The notes under the pieces were generated by a model. That model saw only the letters and a program-made list of their open reading frames with translations. It made no database searches and had not been told where the DNA came from. From assembly GCA_021789735.1 (NCBI GenBank), contig JAJYJB010000035.1:1-25823 (forward strand): a stretch of 25,823 nucleotides of DNA, written 5' to 3'. Shown here piece after piece: positions 8,890 to 16,543 of this stretch. The translations under genes and the position numbers were made by a program. How positions within the stretch are numbered: the stretch's first letter is position 1; every line of letters begins with the position of its first letter. The stretch comes from Nitrospirota bacterium. GTDB taxonomy: Bacteria > Nitrospirota > Thermodesulfovibrionia > Thermodesulfovibrionales > JdFR-88.

Positions 8890-10110
8890 ATGAAGATCAT
8901 GGTATTGGGTGGAGACGGTTTTTGCGGATGGCCTACGTCCCTTCATCTGTCCGGCAAGGGGCATGACGTGTTCATTGTGGACAACCTTTCGCGGAGAAAC
9001 ATAGAAAACGAGCTTGAGTGCGGCTCCCTGACCCCTGTCGCTCCAGTAATGGCCAGGCTTTCGGCGTGGAAGGAGTGTACCGGCAGGACGATCCAGTTCG
9101 CCAACCTGGACGTTGCTTTGGAGTACGAGCGCCTCCTTGATCTTATCAGGGGATATGCGCCTGAGGCGGTGGTGCATTTTGCCGAGCAGCGGTCCGCTCC
9201 TTATTCGATGAAGTCTCCCAGGCAGAAACGGTACACTGTTGACAATAATTTAAACGGCACCAATAACCTGCTTTGCGCCATCAGCGAATCCGGCCTGGAT
9301 GTCCACGTGGTCCACCTGGGGACGATGGGGGTTTACGGTTACGGCACCGCAGGGATAAAGATACCGGAAGGTTATCTGAAGGTGAAGATGCTTGACGGAG
9401 CCAGGGAGGTAGAGGCCCGGATAATGTATCCTCCCAGGCCGGGAAGCATTTACCATGTCACCAAGTGCCAGGATGCCCTGCTGTTCCAGTATTACGCGGA
9501 AAACGACCTTCTGAGGATAACCGACCTGCACCAGGGGATCGTATGGGGAACGAACACGCCCCAGACCGCGCTGGACGAGCGGCTCATCAACCGGTTCGAT
9601 TATGACGGCGATTACGGTACGGTCTTGAACAGGTTCCTGATGCAGGCCGCCATCGGGCACCCTCTGACCGTCCACGGGACGGGAGGGCAGACCAGGGCCT
9701 TTATCCATATCCGGGACACGGTGCGCTGCATAGAGCTTGCAATCTTGAACCCGCCGGCCAGAAAGGAAGGCGTCAAGATAATAAACCAGATGACCGAGAC
9801 CCATCGCGTAAGGGACCTGGCAGCGATAGTTTCGGGGCTTTCCGGGGCGCCGGTTGCCTATCTGGAGAACCCCCGGAACGAGGCCTCTGAAAACGACCTG
9901 TCGGTCGAGAACAAATGCCTTCTGGAGCTTGGACTGGACCCCACCACCCTCAAAAAGGGCCTCATGGAGGAGGTCATCGGGATAGCAAGGAAATACGCCG
10001 GACGCTGCGACAAGTCAAAGATCATCTGCACCTCGCTGTGGAGGAAAGGGTCCGTTTCCGCCAGGGCCCAGTATATGCCAGGGCAAAAGGGAAAACAGAA
10101 ATATGCCTGA
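8890..10110 (+). CDS. sqdB: UDP-sulfoquinovose synthase (SQD1/SqdB family)
   Basis: A 406-residue extended short-chain dehydrogenase that in this family converts UDP-glucose plus sulfite to UDP-sulfoquinovose using bound NAD. Distinctive features are the modified Rossmann motif GGDGFCG (residues 7-13), HFAEQRSAPYSM (about 96-107), LGTMGVYG with Thr145, YHVTK with Tyr188 and Lys192, the motif LINRFDYDGDYGTVLNRF, and AAIGHPLTVHGTGGQTRAF. These match plant and cyanobacterial SQD1/SqdB rather than ordinary UDP-glucose epimerases. Arabidopsis SQD1 uses Thr, Tyr and Lys in the same arrangement. A lysine/arginine-rich tail follows residue 370. In cyanobacteria the product goes to sulfolipid; in Sulfolobus the related Agl3 supplies sulfoquinovose for N-glycans. 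Placement inside a surface-glycan operon favours the glycan route. Confidence 0.88.
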   Translation: MKIMVLGGDGFCGWPTSLHLSGKGHDVFIVDNLSRRNIENELECGSLTPVAPVMARLSAWKECTGRTIQFANLDVALEYERLLDLIRGYAPEAVVHFAEQRSAPYSMKSPRQKRYTVDNNLNGTNNLLCAISESGLDVHVVHLGTMGVYGYGTAGIKIPEGYLKVKMLDGAREVEARIMYPPRPGSIYHVTKCQDALLFQYYAENDLLRITDLHQGIVWGTNTPQTALDERLINRFDYDGDYGTVLNRFLMQAAIGHPLTVHGTGGQTRAFIHIRDTVRCIELAILNPPARKEGVKIINQMTETHRVRDLAAIVSGLSGAPVAYLENPRNEASENDLSVENKCLLELGLDPTTLKKGLMEEVIGIARKYAGRCDKSKIICTSLWRKGSVSARAQYMPGQKGKQKYA

Positions 10111-11329
10111 GAAGGCCCTTTTTTTTCTTTCCCTTGGAACGCTCGTCTACGCCTGGGCCGGATATCCTCTTCTGCTTGCCGTTTTTTCGCGGGGCAAAGG
10201 CGGGGACAGGGAAAGGCTGGCAAGGTCCCCGCTTGTCACCATACTTCTGACGGTGCACAATGAGGAGCAGGCGGTCAGGGAGAGGATAAAAAACCTGTTG
10301 TCTCTCGATTATCCGGCGGACCGCTGCGAGATCCTTGTTGCCTCGGATGGCTGCACTGACGAAACGGAGCGAATAGTAATGGGCATGGCCGGCCATGGGG
10401 AAAAAGAGCCCCACGGACGGAAGCCAAGAGTCCGGCTGATAAAGGTCGAGGCGGGGGGCAAGAGCCTTGCCCAAAACAGGGCCATCCCGCATGCAAACGG
10501 CGAGATCATCGTCCTTACAGACGCCAACAGCAGGTTCGAACGAAGTGCGTTAAAGGCGCTTGTCGGGCATTTTGCCGACCCCAGGACCGGGTGCGTAAGC
10601 GGCAGGCTGATGCCGGATGGAGGCTCTGCGATAGGGGAGAGCCAGGGGCTTTACTGGCGGTACGAGATGCTGCTTAGGAGGCTTGAAAGCAGGATTGGGC
10701 TCATGCACACAGCATCCGGCATGATAATGGCTTTCAGAAAGGACCTGTTCAGGCCTTTTGAGTCAAGATATGGCGACGACTGCATAATCCCGCTTGAGAT
10801 GGCGGCCAGGGGCTACAGGGTTGTCCACGAGGAAGGAGCCATTGTGTATGACCGCTTCCCGTCAACCGTGAAAGGTGAGCTTGAGGCCCGCGTAAGGATG
10901 ACGCTCAGAAACATTACGGGCACTTTCAGCCGCCTGCCTCTTCTTAACCCGTTCAGGCATCCGATGCTTTTTGCCGCGGTGCTCTCCCATAGAACGCTCA
11001 GGTGGCTCACCCCGTATTTCATGCTGTTTCTTTTTGCGGCAAACTGCCTTCTGCTTTCGGAAGGAAGCTTATACAAAGCAATTTTTTATTTTCAGGCAGG
11101 GTTTTATTGCCTCGGAACCATCGGGTATGCGGCTGAGAAGAAAGGAACCCGTCTTCCGGTTGCCTCCCAGGTGTTCAGTTTTTTGCTTGCGAATACCGGT
11201 TTTTTTCTGGGGGTCCTAAAGGCCGCGGGCGGCCGGGAGGTCACGTCTTACAGGAACGGGGATGGGCTTGAAGGCCGGCAGGGCTGCGAAAATACGGGCG
11301 GTCTGGGGGCGCGCAATGTTCAAGGTTGA
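10103..11329 (+). CDS. Membrane-bound family 2 glycosyltransferase
   Basis: A 408-residue GT2 enzyme with an N-terminal membrane segment (about residues 5-27) and two to three C-terminal ones (about 290-385). The catalytic domain shows ILLTVHNEE (48-55), [10 protein letters not shown] (79-88), LTDANSRF with Asp140 in the DxD-equivalent position, and [16 protein letters not shown], whose Asp225/Asp226 are at the position of the catalytic base. The arrangement resembles processive or EPS-type GT2 enzymes, but a canonical QxxRW is not seen; ARVRM near residue 265 is at that place. It overlaps sqdB by 8 bases, so translation is coupled. It probably adds a sugar at the inner leaflet of the membrane. 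Confidence 0.85.
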   Translation: MPEKALFFLSLGTLVYAWAGYPLLLAVFSRGKGGDRERLARSPLVTILLTVHNEEQAVRERIKNLLSLDYPADRCEILVASDGCTDETERIVMGMAGHGEKEPHGRKPRVRLIKVEAGGKSLAQNRAIPHANGEIIVLTDANSRFERSALKALVGHFADPRTGCVSGRLMPDGGSAIGESQGLYWRYEMLLRRLESRIGLMHTASGMIMAFRKDLFRPFESRYGDDCIIPLEMAARGYRVVHEEGAIVYDRFPSTVKGELEARVRMTLRNITGTFSRLPLLNPFRHPMLFAAVLSHRTLRWLTPYFMLFLFAANCLLLSEGSLYKAIFYFQAGFYCLGTIGYAAEKKGTRLPVASQVFSFLLANTGFFLGVLKAAGGREVTSYRNGDGLEGRQGCENTGGLGARNVQG

Positions 11330-11342
11330 AAAAAAGCCCGCC

Positions 11343-11349
11343 GGGAGGG
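11343..11349 (+). promoter_or_regulatory. Shine-Dalgarno site deciding the aminotransferase start
   Basis: GGGAGGG lies eight bases before ATG 11358. In-frame upstream ATGs at 11262 and 11316 would extend the aminotransferase, the first overlapping the preceding gene by 68 bases, but neither is preceded by a comparable site. This supports the shorter protein. Confidence 0.7.
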
Positions 11350-11357
11350 CGGATGGA

Positions 11358-12521
11358 ATGAGCGGGTTCATCCCCTTTGCCCTGCCCGACATCGGGGAAG
11401 AGGAGATAGCTGAGGTGGTGGCGGCGCTGCGTTCCGGCTGGATAACGACAGGACCCAGGACAAGGCTTTTCGAGGAGGAATTTGCTGCTTTCATCGGAGG
11501 CGGCACTCAGGCGATTGCTGTCAACTCGGCCACATCCGGCCTGCACCTTGCGCTTGAGGCCGCGGGGGTGGGGCCGGGAGATTCCGTTATTACTACTCCT
11601 TACACCTTTACCGCCACTGCGGAGGTCATCCGTTATCTAGGTGCGGACCCGGTCTTTGTAGACATAGACCCGGCCACCCTGAACCTGGACCCCGCCAGGG
11701 TGGAGGAATATCTGGCGGGGGACCGCGGAAGGGACATAAAGGCGGTGGTCCCTGTCCATTTTGCCGGATTGCCCTGCGAAATGGACGATATGTTGAGGAC
11801 AGCCAGGCGCCATGGCCTGAAGGTGATAGAGGACGCGGCGCATGCGGTCCCGACATTGTACAGGAACACCCTCATTGGAAGTCTTGGAAGCGATGCCACC
11901 GTCTTCAGTTTTTATGCGACCAAGACCATCACTACAGGCGAAGGAGGGATGGTTGTGACGAAGAGCCAGGCATTGGCAGAACGCTGCCGTGTAATGAGGC
12001 TGCACGGCATAAGCCGTGACGCGTTCGACAGGTACCGGGCGGAGGTCCCCTCCTGGAGGTATGAGGTGATCGCCCCGGGTTTCAAATACAACATGGGGGA
12101 CCTGGCGGCCTCTATCGGAATACACCAGCTTAAGAAGGTATGGCGCTTCCACAGGCTGCGCTCGAAGATGGCGGCCAGGTACAACGAGGCGCTTGCGGAC
12201 CTGCCAGTTGTCCTTCCGCCACGGGCGAACTATGGAGATGTTCACGCATGGCATCTTTATGTGATGCGGCTTTCCGCGGGTGCCCGGATAGGCCGCGACA
12301 GGTTCATAGAGCTGATGGCCAAAAAAGGGATAGGCTGCAGCGTCCATTTCATCCCGCTGCATCTTCATCCGTACTGGCGGAGCAGGTATGGCCTGGGGCC
12401 CGGGGATTTCCCCAACGCGCTCAAGGCCTTTGAGAAGGCGGTAAGCCTGCCCATGTATACAAAAATGACCCCGGATGACCAGGAAAGAGTGATAAAGGCA
12501 GTAAAGGACATACTTGCTTAA
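11358..12521 (+). CDS. DegT/DnrJ/EryC1/StrS-family sugar aminotransferase
   Basis: A PLP-dependent aminotransferase of 387 residues that should transfer an amino group from glutamate to a keto-sugar nucleotide. The start at 11358 gives the usual DegT opening ([18 protein letters not shown]). Visible motifs are [43 protein letters not shown], the PLP-phosphate and ring contacts VIEDAAHA, and the Schiff-base lysine Lys189 in [26 protein letters not shown] and a substrate-loop [12 protein letters not shown] follow. Together with the downstream 4,6-dehydratase it fits a UDP-4-amino-4,6-dideoxy-HexNAc route like PglF/PglE; other amino sugars are possible. It is the last gene before a 188-base break in the operon. 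Confidence 0.9.
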   Translation: MSGFIPFALPDIGEEEIAEVVAALRSGWITTGPRTRLFEEEFAAFIGGGTQAIAVNSATSGLHLALEAAGVGPGDSVITTPYTFTATAEVIRYLGADPVFVDIDPATLNLDPARVEEYLAGDRGRDIKAVVPVHFAGLPCEMDDMLRTARRHGLKVIEDAAHAVPTLYRNTLIGSLGSDATVFSFYATKTITTGEGGMVVTKSQALAERCRVMRLHGISRDAFDRYRAEVPSWRYEVIAPGFKYNMGDLAASIGIHQLKKVWRFHRLRSKMAARYNEALADLPVVLPPRANYGDVHAWHLYVMRLSAGARIGRDRFIELMAKKGIGCSVHFIPLHLHPYWRSRYGLGPGDFPNALKAFEKAVSLPMYTKMTPDDQERVIKAVKDILA

Positions 12522-12526
12522 GGAAC

Positions 12527-12697
12527 ATGAATTTTTACACCTGTTATTTAAAACGCCTTCCCGAAAAGCTTGCTTTTTTTTGGCAAAACGGTCCGCAAAA
12601 ACACTTCAGAAAAATGGCCCGCAGAATGATGAAAAAAGGGGTGGCATGGCCTGTTTTTGTTTCCGGAAGGCCGATGTGTAAGGTTTTTGTTTTTTAA
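12527..12697 (+). CDS. Possible 56-residue basic protein in the operon gap
   Basis: An ATG at 12527, five bases after the aminotransferase stop and preceded by AAGGA at 12520-12524, opens a frame of 56 codons ending in TAA at 12695-12697. The product begins MNFYTCYLKRLPEKLAFFW, is rich in Lys, Arg and Phe, has Met-Met-Lys clusters in the middle and ends in KVFVF. I recognise no family. Its spacing to both neighbours (5 bases upstream, 12 downstream) fits an operonic gene, and it fills nearly all of an otherwise empty 188-base gap. Against it, the composition is that of AT-rich intergenic DNA and no conservation can be tested here. Confidence 0.3.
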   Translation: MNFYTCYLKRLPEKLAFFWQNGPQKHFRKMARRMMKKGVAWPVFVSGRPMCKVFVF

Positions 12698-12709
12698 AGA
12701 GAGCTAATC

Positions 12710-13378
12710 ATGGCCAAAAGGGCATTCGATATTATTTTTTCCCTTGCCGGGATTGTCTTTTTTTTGCCTGTCTTTATACTGGCTGCGGCGATGGTAAAGT
12801 TTTTTGGCGGCGTAGGGCCGGTCTTTTTCAGTCAGGAGAGGATAGGCAGGGATTTCAAGCCTTTCAAACTGTACAAGTTCAGGAGCATGCGCGAAAGCGA
12901 AGGCGGGCCCCCCGTCACCATTAGCGGCGACAAGAGAATCACAGGGGTGGGCAGAATACTAAGGAAATACAAGGCAGACGAGCTCCCACAGCTCATAAAT
13001 GTCCTGAAGGGGGAGATGAGTTTCGTCGGTCCACGCCCGGAGATAAAAAAGTACGTGGAGCTCTTCAAGCCGGAATACGAGGGGCTTCTCAGGGCAAGGC
13101 CTGGGATCACGGACCCGGCGTCGATCTGGTATGCGGATGAGGAATCGGTTTTGGCCGCCGCCTCATCCGACTGGGAGCATGTCTATGTAAGCAGTGTGCT
13201 TCCGGAAAAGATAAGGCTTTCGTCCGAATATGCGGACGGCCGCAAAAACATGTTTACTGACCTGAAGCTCATAGCGAAGACCCTTTTCCGTATAGGAGGG
13301 AAAACGGCGGTTTTTCCGTCCGGCCCATCCGGCTGGAAAAGCAGGAAACATATGGCATGTAAAAGGCGCTCATTATGA
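12710..13378 (+). CDS. Monotopic phosphoglycosyl transferase (PglC/WcaJ family), initiating sugar transferase
   Basis: A 222-residue protein that transfers a sugar-1-phosphate from UDP-sugar to undecaprenyl phosphate, the first membrane step of repeat-unit synthesis. It has one N-terminal re-entrant hydrophobic helix (about residues 8-32) after the KRAFD motif, then GPVFFSQERIG, FKLYKFRSM, the catalytic Asp90-Glu91 dyad in KADELPQLINVLKGEMSFVGPRPE, and ARPGITDPASIW. The length matches the small PglC-type enzymes rather than the long WbaP/WcaJ forms. A DegT aminotransferase and a 4,6-dehydratase flank it, as in bacillosamine-type loci, so an amino-dideoxy sugar is the likely first sugar. The ATGA overlap with the next gene shows coupling. 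The ribosome site (AAAGAGAGC) is weak. Confidence 0.91.
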   Translation: MAKRAFDIIFSLAGIVFFLPVFILAAAMVKFFGGVGPVFFSQERIGRDFKPFKLYKFRSMRESEGGPPVTISGDKRITGVGRILRKYKADELPQLINVLKGEMSFVGPRPEIKKYVELFKPEYEGLLRARPGITDPASIWYADEESVLAAASSDWEHVYVSSVLPEKIRLSSEYADGRKNMFTDLKLIAKTLFRIGGKTAVFPSGPSGWKSRKHMACKRRSL

Positions 13379-15276
13379 AGGCCAGGGCGTTCACCGTAAA
13401 AAACAGGCGGATAGCCGTGACACTGCTTCATCTGTCCGTTGCGGCCGCTGCCGATCTCCTGGCCTTTCTCCTCAGGTTCGATCTGCACATGACAGCCGCT
13501 CATATGAAGCAGTTCCTTGAATATCTTCCCTGTCTGCTTGGTGTGAGGCTTGTATTCTGCCTGCAGGCAGGCCTGTACAAGGGACTCTGGCGATATTTTG
13601 GCGTAAACGACCTTAAAAGGCTCGCTAGGACCGTTACATTTGGCAGCGTAACATTTACTTTTTTGGTCAGATATATTCTTGGCGCGGCGGGCTATCCTCT
13701 TTCCATATATATGCTGGACTGGATGCTCCTTATCATGCTTGAGGGCGGGGTAAGGCTGGCAATCAGGACCATTAAGGACTCCCACGGTGCAGAAAGAGGA
13801 GGCAGGCGTGTCCTTGTGGTCGGGGCGGGCGATGCCGGGGAGATGATAGTAAGGGACATGAGGAACAACCCCAAATACGCCCACGAGCCGGTGGGTTTCA
13901 TTGATGATGACCCATGCAAAAAGGGTCTGATGATACACGGGGTGCCCATATTTGGCGGCAGGGTGGAGCTGCCCCAGGCCGTAATGCGGCACAGGCCGGA
14001 CGAGATATTGATAGCCATGCCCGGGGCGGGCCACCAGGCGATAAACGGGATATTCGAGCAGTGCCGGCGCTTCCACCTGCCGATAAAGACCTTGCCAGGG
14101 CTTTGCGACATCTTGGATGGTAAGGTCACGGTCTCTCAAATAAAGGCGCTTCAGCTTGAGGACCTGCTGCAGCGCGAGCCGGTCAGGGCCATAAGCGAGG
14201 CGGTCAGGGGGCTTATAAGGGGGAAAACCGTGCTCGTTACCGGGGCGGGCGGCTCTATAGGGCAGGAGTTGTGCCGCCAGATCATGGATTACAGGCCGGC
14301 AAGTCTCGTGCTTTTCGACAGATATGAGAACGGGCTTTTTTCGGTAGATGGCGAGCTGCGGATGGCAATGAAAAAAAACGGAACTAAAAACAATGTCGGC
14401 CGGGCGCCGGAGGTGGCATCCGTAGTTGGAGACATGAGAGACGAAGGGACGCTGGAACACCTTTTTTCCACACATGCCCCCCAGATAGTGTTTCATGCCG
14501 CGGCCCATAAGCATGTGCCGCTGATGGAGAACAACCCGCTGGAGGCGGTCAGGAACAACATCTTTGGCACAAGGAACCTTATCTGCGCCGCCTCCCGCCA
14601 CCATGTGGAGAACTTCGTAATGATCTCCACGGACAAGGCGGTGAACCCGACCAGCGTAATGGGCGCCACCAAGCGGGTCGCTGAGTTTCTCGCCATGAGG
14701 ATGGGCAGCTTTTCCCGCACCCGCTACACAACGGTCAGGTTCGGAAATGTGCTTGGCAGCAACGGCAGCGTTGTCCCCATATTCAGGGAACAGCTTGGCA
14801 GGGGCGGACCGCTAACGATAACCCATCCCGAGGTGAAGAGGTTCTTCATGCTTACGGAAGAGGCGGTCCGCCTGGTCCTTGAGGCGGCTGCGGCCGGCAA
14901 GGGCGGAGAGATATTCGTCCTTGAAATGGGGGAGCAGATAAAGGTCCTGGACCTGGCCCTGAACATGATAAGGCTTTCCGGATTTGTCCCGTATGACGAT
15001 ATAAAGATAGAATTTACGGGGCTAAGGCCAGGAGAGAAGCTCTACGAAGAGCTCTTCGATGTGACGGAGAAGATCGTCCCTTCCCCTCTTGAAAGGCTCC
15101 GGACGGCAGTGCCTGAAAAGGTGCCCAGCCAGCAGGAGCTGGAATGCCATATTAGCGCCCTTAAAGACCATCTCGCAAGGAGGGACGCCCGCGGTGCGGT
15201 CTTCGAGCTTCGGAAGATGGTCCCCAATTTTAACAGCCGGGAGGTTTTTACCGGAACTTTTGGAGGTAAGTCGTGA
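13375..15276 (+). CDS. Membrane UDP-GlcNAc 4,6-dehydratase-like protein (WbpM/CapD/PglF family)
   Basis: A 633-residue inner-membrane nucleotide-sugar dehydratase, close to the length of WbpM. Four hydrophobic segments occupy about residues 12-125. A first Rossmann-like domain starts at VLVVGAGDAG (147-155) and covers FIDDDP and GVPIFGG. The catalytic SDR domain starts at VLVTGAGGSIGQE (287-298), followed by HAAAHKHVPLMENNP, STDKAVNPTSVMGATKR with Met429 and Lys433 where ordinary SDRs have Tyr and Lys, VRFGNVLGSNGSVVP, and GLRPGEKLYEEL. Family members convert UDP-GlcNAc to a 4-keto-6-deoxy intermediate, the substrate for the upstream DegT aminotransferase. The start overlaps the previous gene by 4 bases. 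The 3' end overlaps the convergent NUDIX gene by 29 bases. Confidence 0.92.
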   Translation: MKARAFTVKNRRIAVTLLHLSVAAAADLLAFLLRFDLHMTAAHMKQFLEYLPCLLGVRLVFCLQAGLYKGLWRYFGVNDLKRLARTVTFGSVTFTFLVRYILGAAGYPLSIYMLDWMLLIMLEGGVRLAIRTIKDSHGAERGGRRVLVVGAGDAGEMIVRDMRNNPKYAHEPVGFIDDDPCKKGLMIHGVPIFGGRVELPQAVMRHRPDEILIAMPGAGHQAINGIFEQCRRFHLPIKTLPGLCDILDGKVTVSQIKALQLEDLLQREPVRAISEAVRGLIRGKTVLVTGAGGSIGQELCRQIMDYRPASLVLFDRYENGLFSVDGELRMAMKKNGTKNNVGRAPEVASVVGDMRDEGTLEHLFSTHAPQIVFHAAAHKHVPLMENNPLEAVRNNIFGTRNLICAASRHHVENFVMISTDKAVNPTSVMGATKRVAEFLAMRMGSFSRTRYTTVRFGNVLGSNGSVVPIFREQLGRGGPLTITHPEVKRFFMLTEEAVRLVLEAAAAGKGGEIFVLEMGEQIKVLDLALNMIRLSGFVPYDDIKIEFTGLRPGEKLYEELFDVTEKIVPSPLERLRTAVPEKVPSQQELECHISALKDHLARRDARGAVFELRKMVPNFNSREVFTGTFGGKS

Positions 15277-15748
15277 TCTCGTGCTCGAAGTTGCCGCTCA
15301 GGATGTTTTTCTTCCCAATGCAGTTTTTTATCTCATCCATTCCCCAGAACCTGATCTCCTCTATCTCTTCCGGATCGAACCTGAACCCGCTTTCGATAAC
15401 TGCGCGGAAAGTATAGACAAGCTCCGTCTCGTAAGGATTTGAATGCTTGTAGGAGTGGAGGAACTCGATCTGCCCCTCCACTCCCAGCTCTTCCTTCATC
15501 TCTCGCAGCGCCGCGGCCTCCGGGCTTTCACCCGGGTCCACATGGCCGCCCACCGAAGTGTCCCACAATCCCGGGGCCACGTCTTTTTTCATGGAGCGCC
15601 TCTGAAGCAGTATCTCGCCCTTCCGGTTGAAAACAAGCACATGGGCAACCCGGTGCATGAGGGCAGGATTGCCGTGGATATCGGAGCGGCGGGCAATGCC
15701 CGTTACCTCTCCATGCTCGTTCACTATCTCCAGAAGCTCATCGGACAT
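15248..15748 (-). CDS. NUDIX hydrolase
   Basis: A 166-residue cytoplasmic NUDIX enzyme. The Nudix box reads GHVDPGESPEAAALREMKEELG, a full match to GX5EX7REUXEEXGU. The N-terminal part (ELLEIVNEHGEVTGIARRSD, RVAHVLVFNRKGEILLQRRS) is like the IDI/YfcD subgroup of NUDIX proteins, whose substrates are largely undefined. It starts two bases after the stop of the secreted histidine-rich gene on the same strand, so the two probably share a transcript; a GGGGAG sequence about 14 bases before the ATG may serve as ribosome site. Its last 29 bases overlap the 3' end of the dehydratase gene on the opposite strand. Confidence 0.9.
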   Translation of the reverse strand: MSDELLEIVNEHGEVTGIARRSDIHGNPALMHRVAHVLVFNRKGEILLQRRSMKKDVAPGLWDTSVGGHVDPGESPEAAALREMKEELGVEGQIEFLHSYKHSNPYETELVYTFRAVIESGFRFDPEEIEEIRFWGMDEIKNCIGKKNILSGNFEHEITTYLQKFR

Positions 15749-15750
15749 CG

Positions 15751-16428
15751 CTAGTCGTCATCTCCCCTGCCGTGGCCGTGGTCCCAATGACCGTGGTCGT
15801 GTTCCCGGCCATCACGGCCGTGCCAGTCCCGGTGGCCGTGGTCGTGTCCCTCGCGGCCGTCATCCCCCCTGTGCCGGCCTTCGTGCTCCGCATAATACCT
15901 GCGAATGGAAGCGAAATCCTCTCCGCGGGCCCTCCGCTCCATTATCTCCCGTGGCGGTACGTGGTAGTAGGAGGATATGAACCTCAGATTGACCAGGTTC
16001 ACTATGTCCGGGTCGGTAAGATACCTGGGCCCCCGGTGCCAGTAATACCCGTATGCCCTGCCGTAGGGGCCGTATGCTCTTCCGTGAGCCACCGGGACGT
16101 AGAATATGTTCGGGTTCAGGCGCAGCGCCATCGTTATGCGCCACCAGCTGTATCCCATGCGCCTCATGCGGATTATCCTGTACGGGGAACAGTGCGCCCT
16201 GCGCGCCAGGAAAAATACGACCGGCCCGTCATCCTCGGGCATGTCCCTCCGCACCACCACAACCTCCCTCTGCGGTACCCGGTAATAGTTTCCCGCCGAG
16301 AGGTAGAAATCGTCCAGACCCCCATCCCCGATGTGAAAGCCCAGGTTTATTCCCGCCATGGCCGGCGCGGCCGCCAGCAATGACCCGATGAACAGAAAAA
16401 GGGAAAAAGAAAAAAAACTTTTCTTCAT
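15751..16428 (-). CDS. Secreted protein with internal duplication and His/Asp-rich tail
   Basis: A 225-residue exported protein of unknown function. A signal peptide is clear (basic MKK, hydrophobic core, AMA before Gly26). Two related segments follow: YYRVPQREVVVVRRDM near residues 48-63 and YYHVPPREIMERRARGED near 154-171. They flank a central region with IRMRRMGYSWWRITMAL and a Tyr/Gly-rich HGRAYGPYGRAYGYYW. The tail from residue 181 holds 11 histidines plus many Asp and Gly, typical of metal-binding tails but also of generic hydrophilic repeats. A single Cys (80) is present. I recall similar exported proteins in deltaproteobacteria without a known role. AAAGGAGAA lies about 11 bases before the ATG. 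It leads a two-gene unit with the NUDIX hydrolase. Confidence 0.8.
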   Translation of the reverse strand: MKKSFFSFSLFLFIGSLLAAAPAMAGINLGFHIGDGGLDDFYLSAGNYYRVPQREVVVVRRDMPEDDGPVVFFLARRAHCSPYRIIRMRRMGYSWWRITMALRLNPNIFYVPVAHGRAYGPYGRAYGYYWHRGPRYLTDPDIVNLVNLRFISSYYHVPPREIMERRARGEDFASIRRYYAEHEGRHRGDDGREGHDHGHRDWHGRDGREHDHGHWDHGHGRGDDD

Positions 16429-16526
16429 GCCGTACCAAGTTCTCCTTTCAGTCCAGGTTTTATTTTAATCCAAAAGCGAAAAACCGTGTGGCGAATAATT
16501 TTTTTCATTAATGGTCTCCGATTGGC

Positions 16527-16532
16527 TATTAT
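16527..16532 (+). promoter_or_regulatory. Possible -10 hexamer of the MFS transporter gene
   Basis: TATTAT matches five of six consensus positions and lies 11 bases before ATG 16544, placing transcription start about five bases before the codon. No good -35 hexamer is seen at 16-18 bases upstream. A partial AGGCGAG Shine-Dalgarno site at 16533-16539 would be largely lost from such a transcript. Confidence 0.35.
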
Positions 16533-16543
16533 AGGCGAGCCCC

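Noticed and set aside
11262..11357. N-terminal extension of the aminotransferase from ATG 11262
   Set aside because: It overlaps the previous gene by 68 bases, has no good ribosome site and adds residues not typical of the family; ATG 11358 has GGGAGGG eight bases upstream.
13183..14604. A 473-residue minus-strand frame
   Set aside because: It is antisense to the phosphoglycosyl transferase and dehydratase genes, both of which show complete catalytic motifs.
15772..15870. Tandem repeat or CRISPR-like array
   Set aside because: The repetitive CCGTGGTCGTG-type units encode the His/Asp/Gly tail; there are no regular spacers.
15772..16383. A 203-residue plus-strand frame rich in Val and Pro
   Set aside because: It is the mirror of the His/Asp-rich secreted gene on the minus strand, whose signal peptide, ribosome site and duplicated motifs are convincing.
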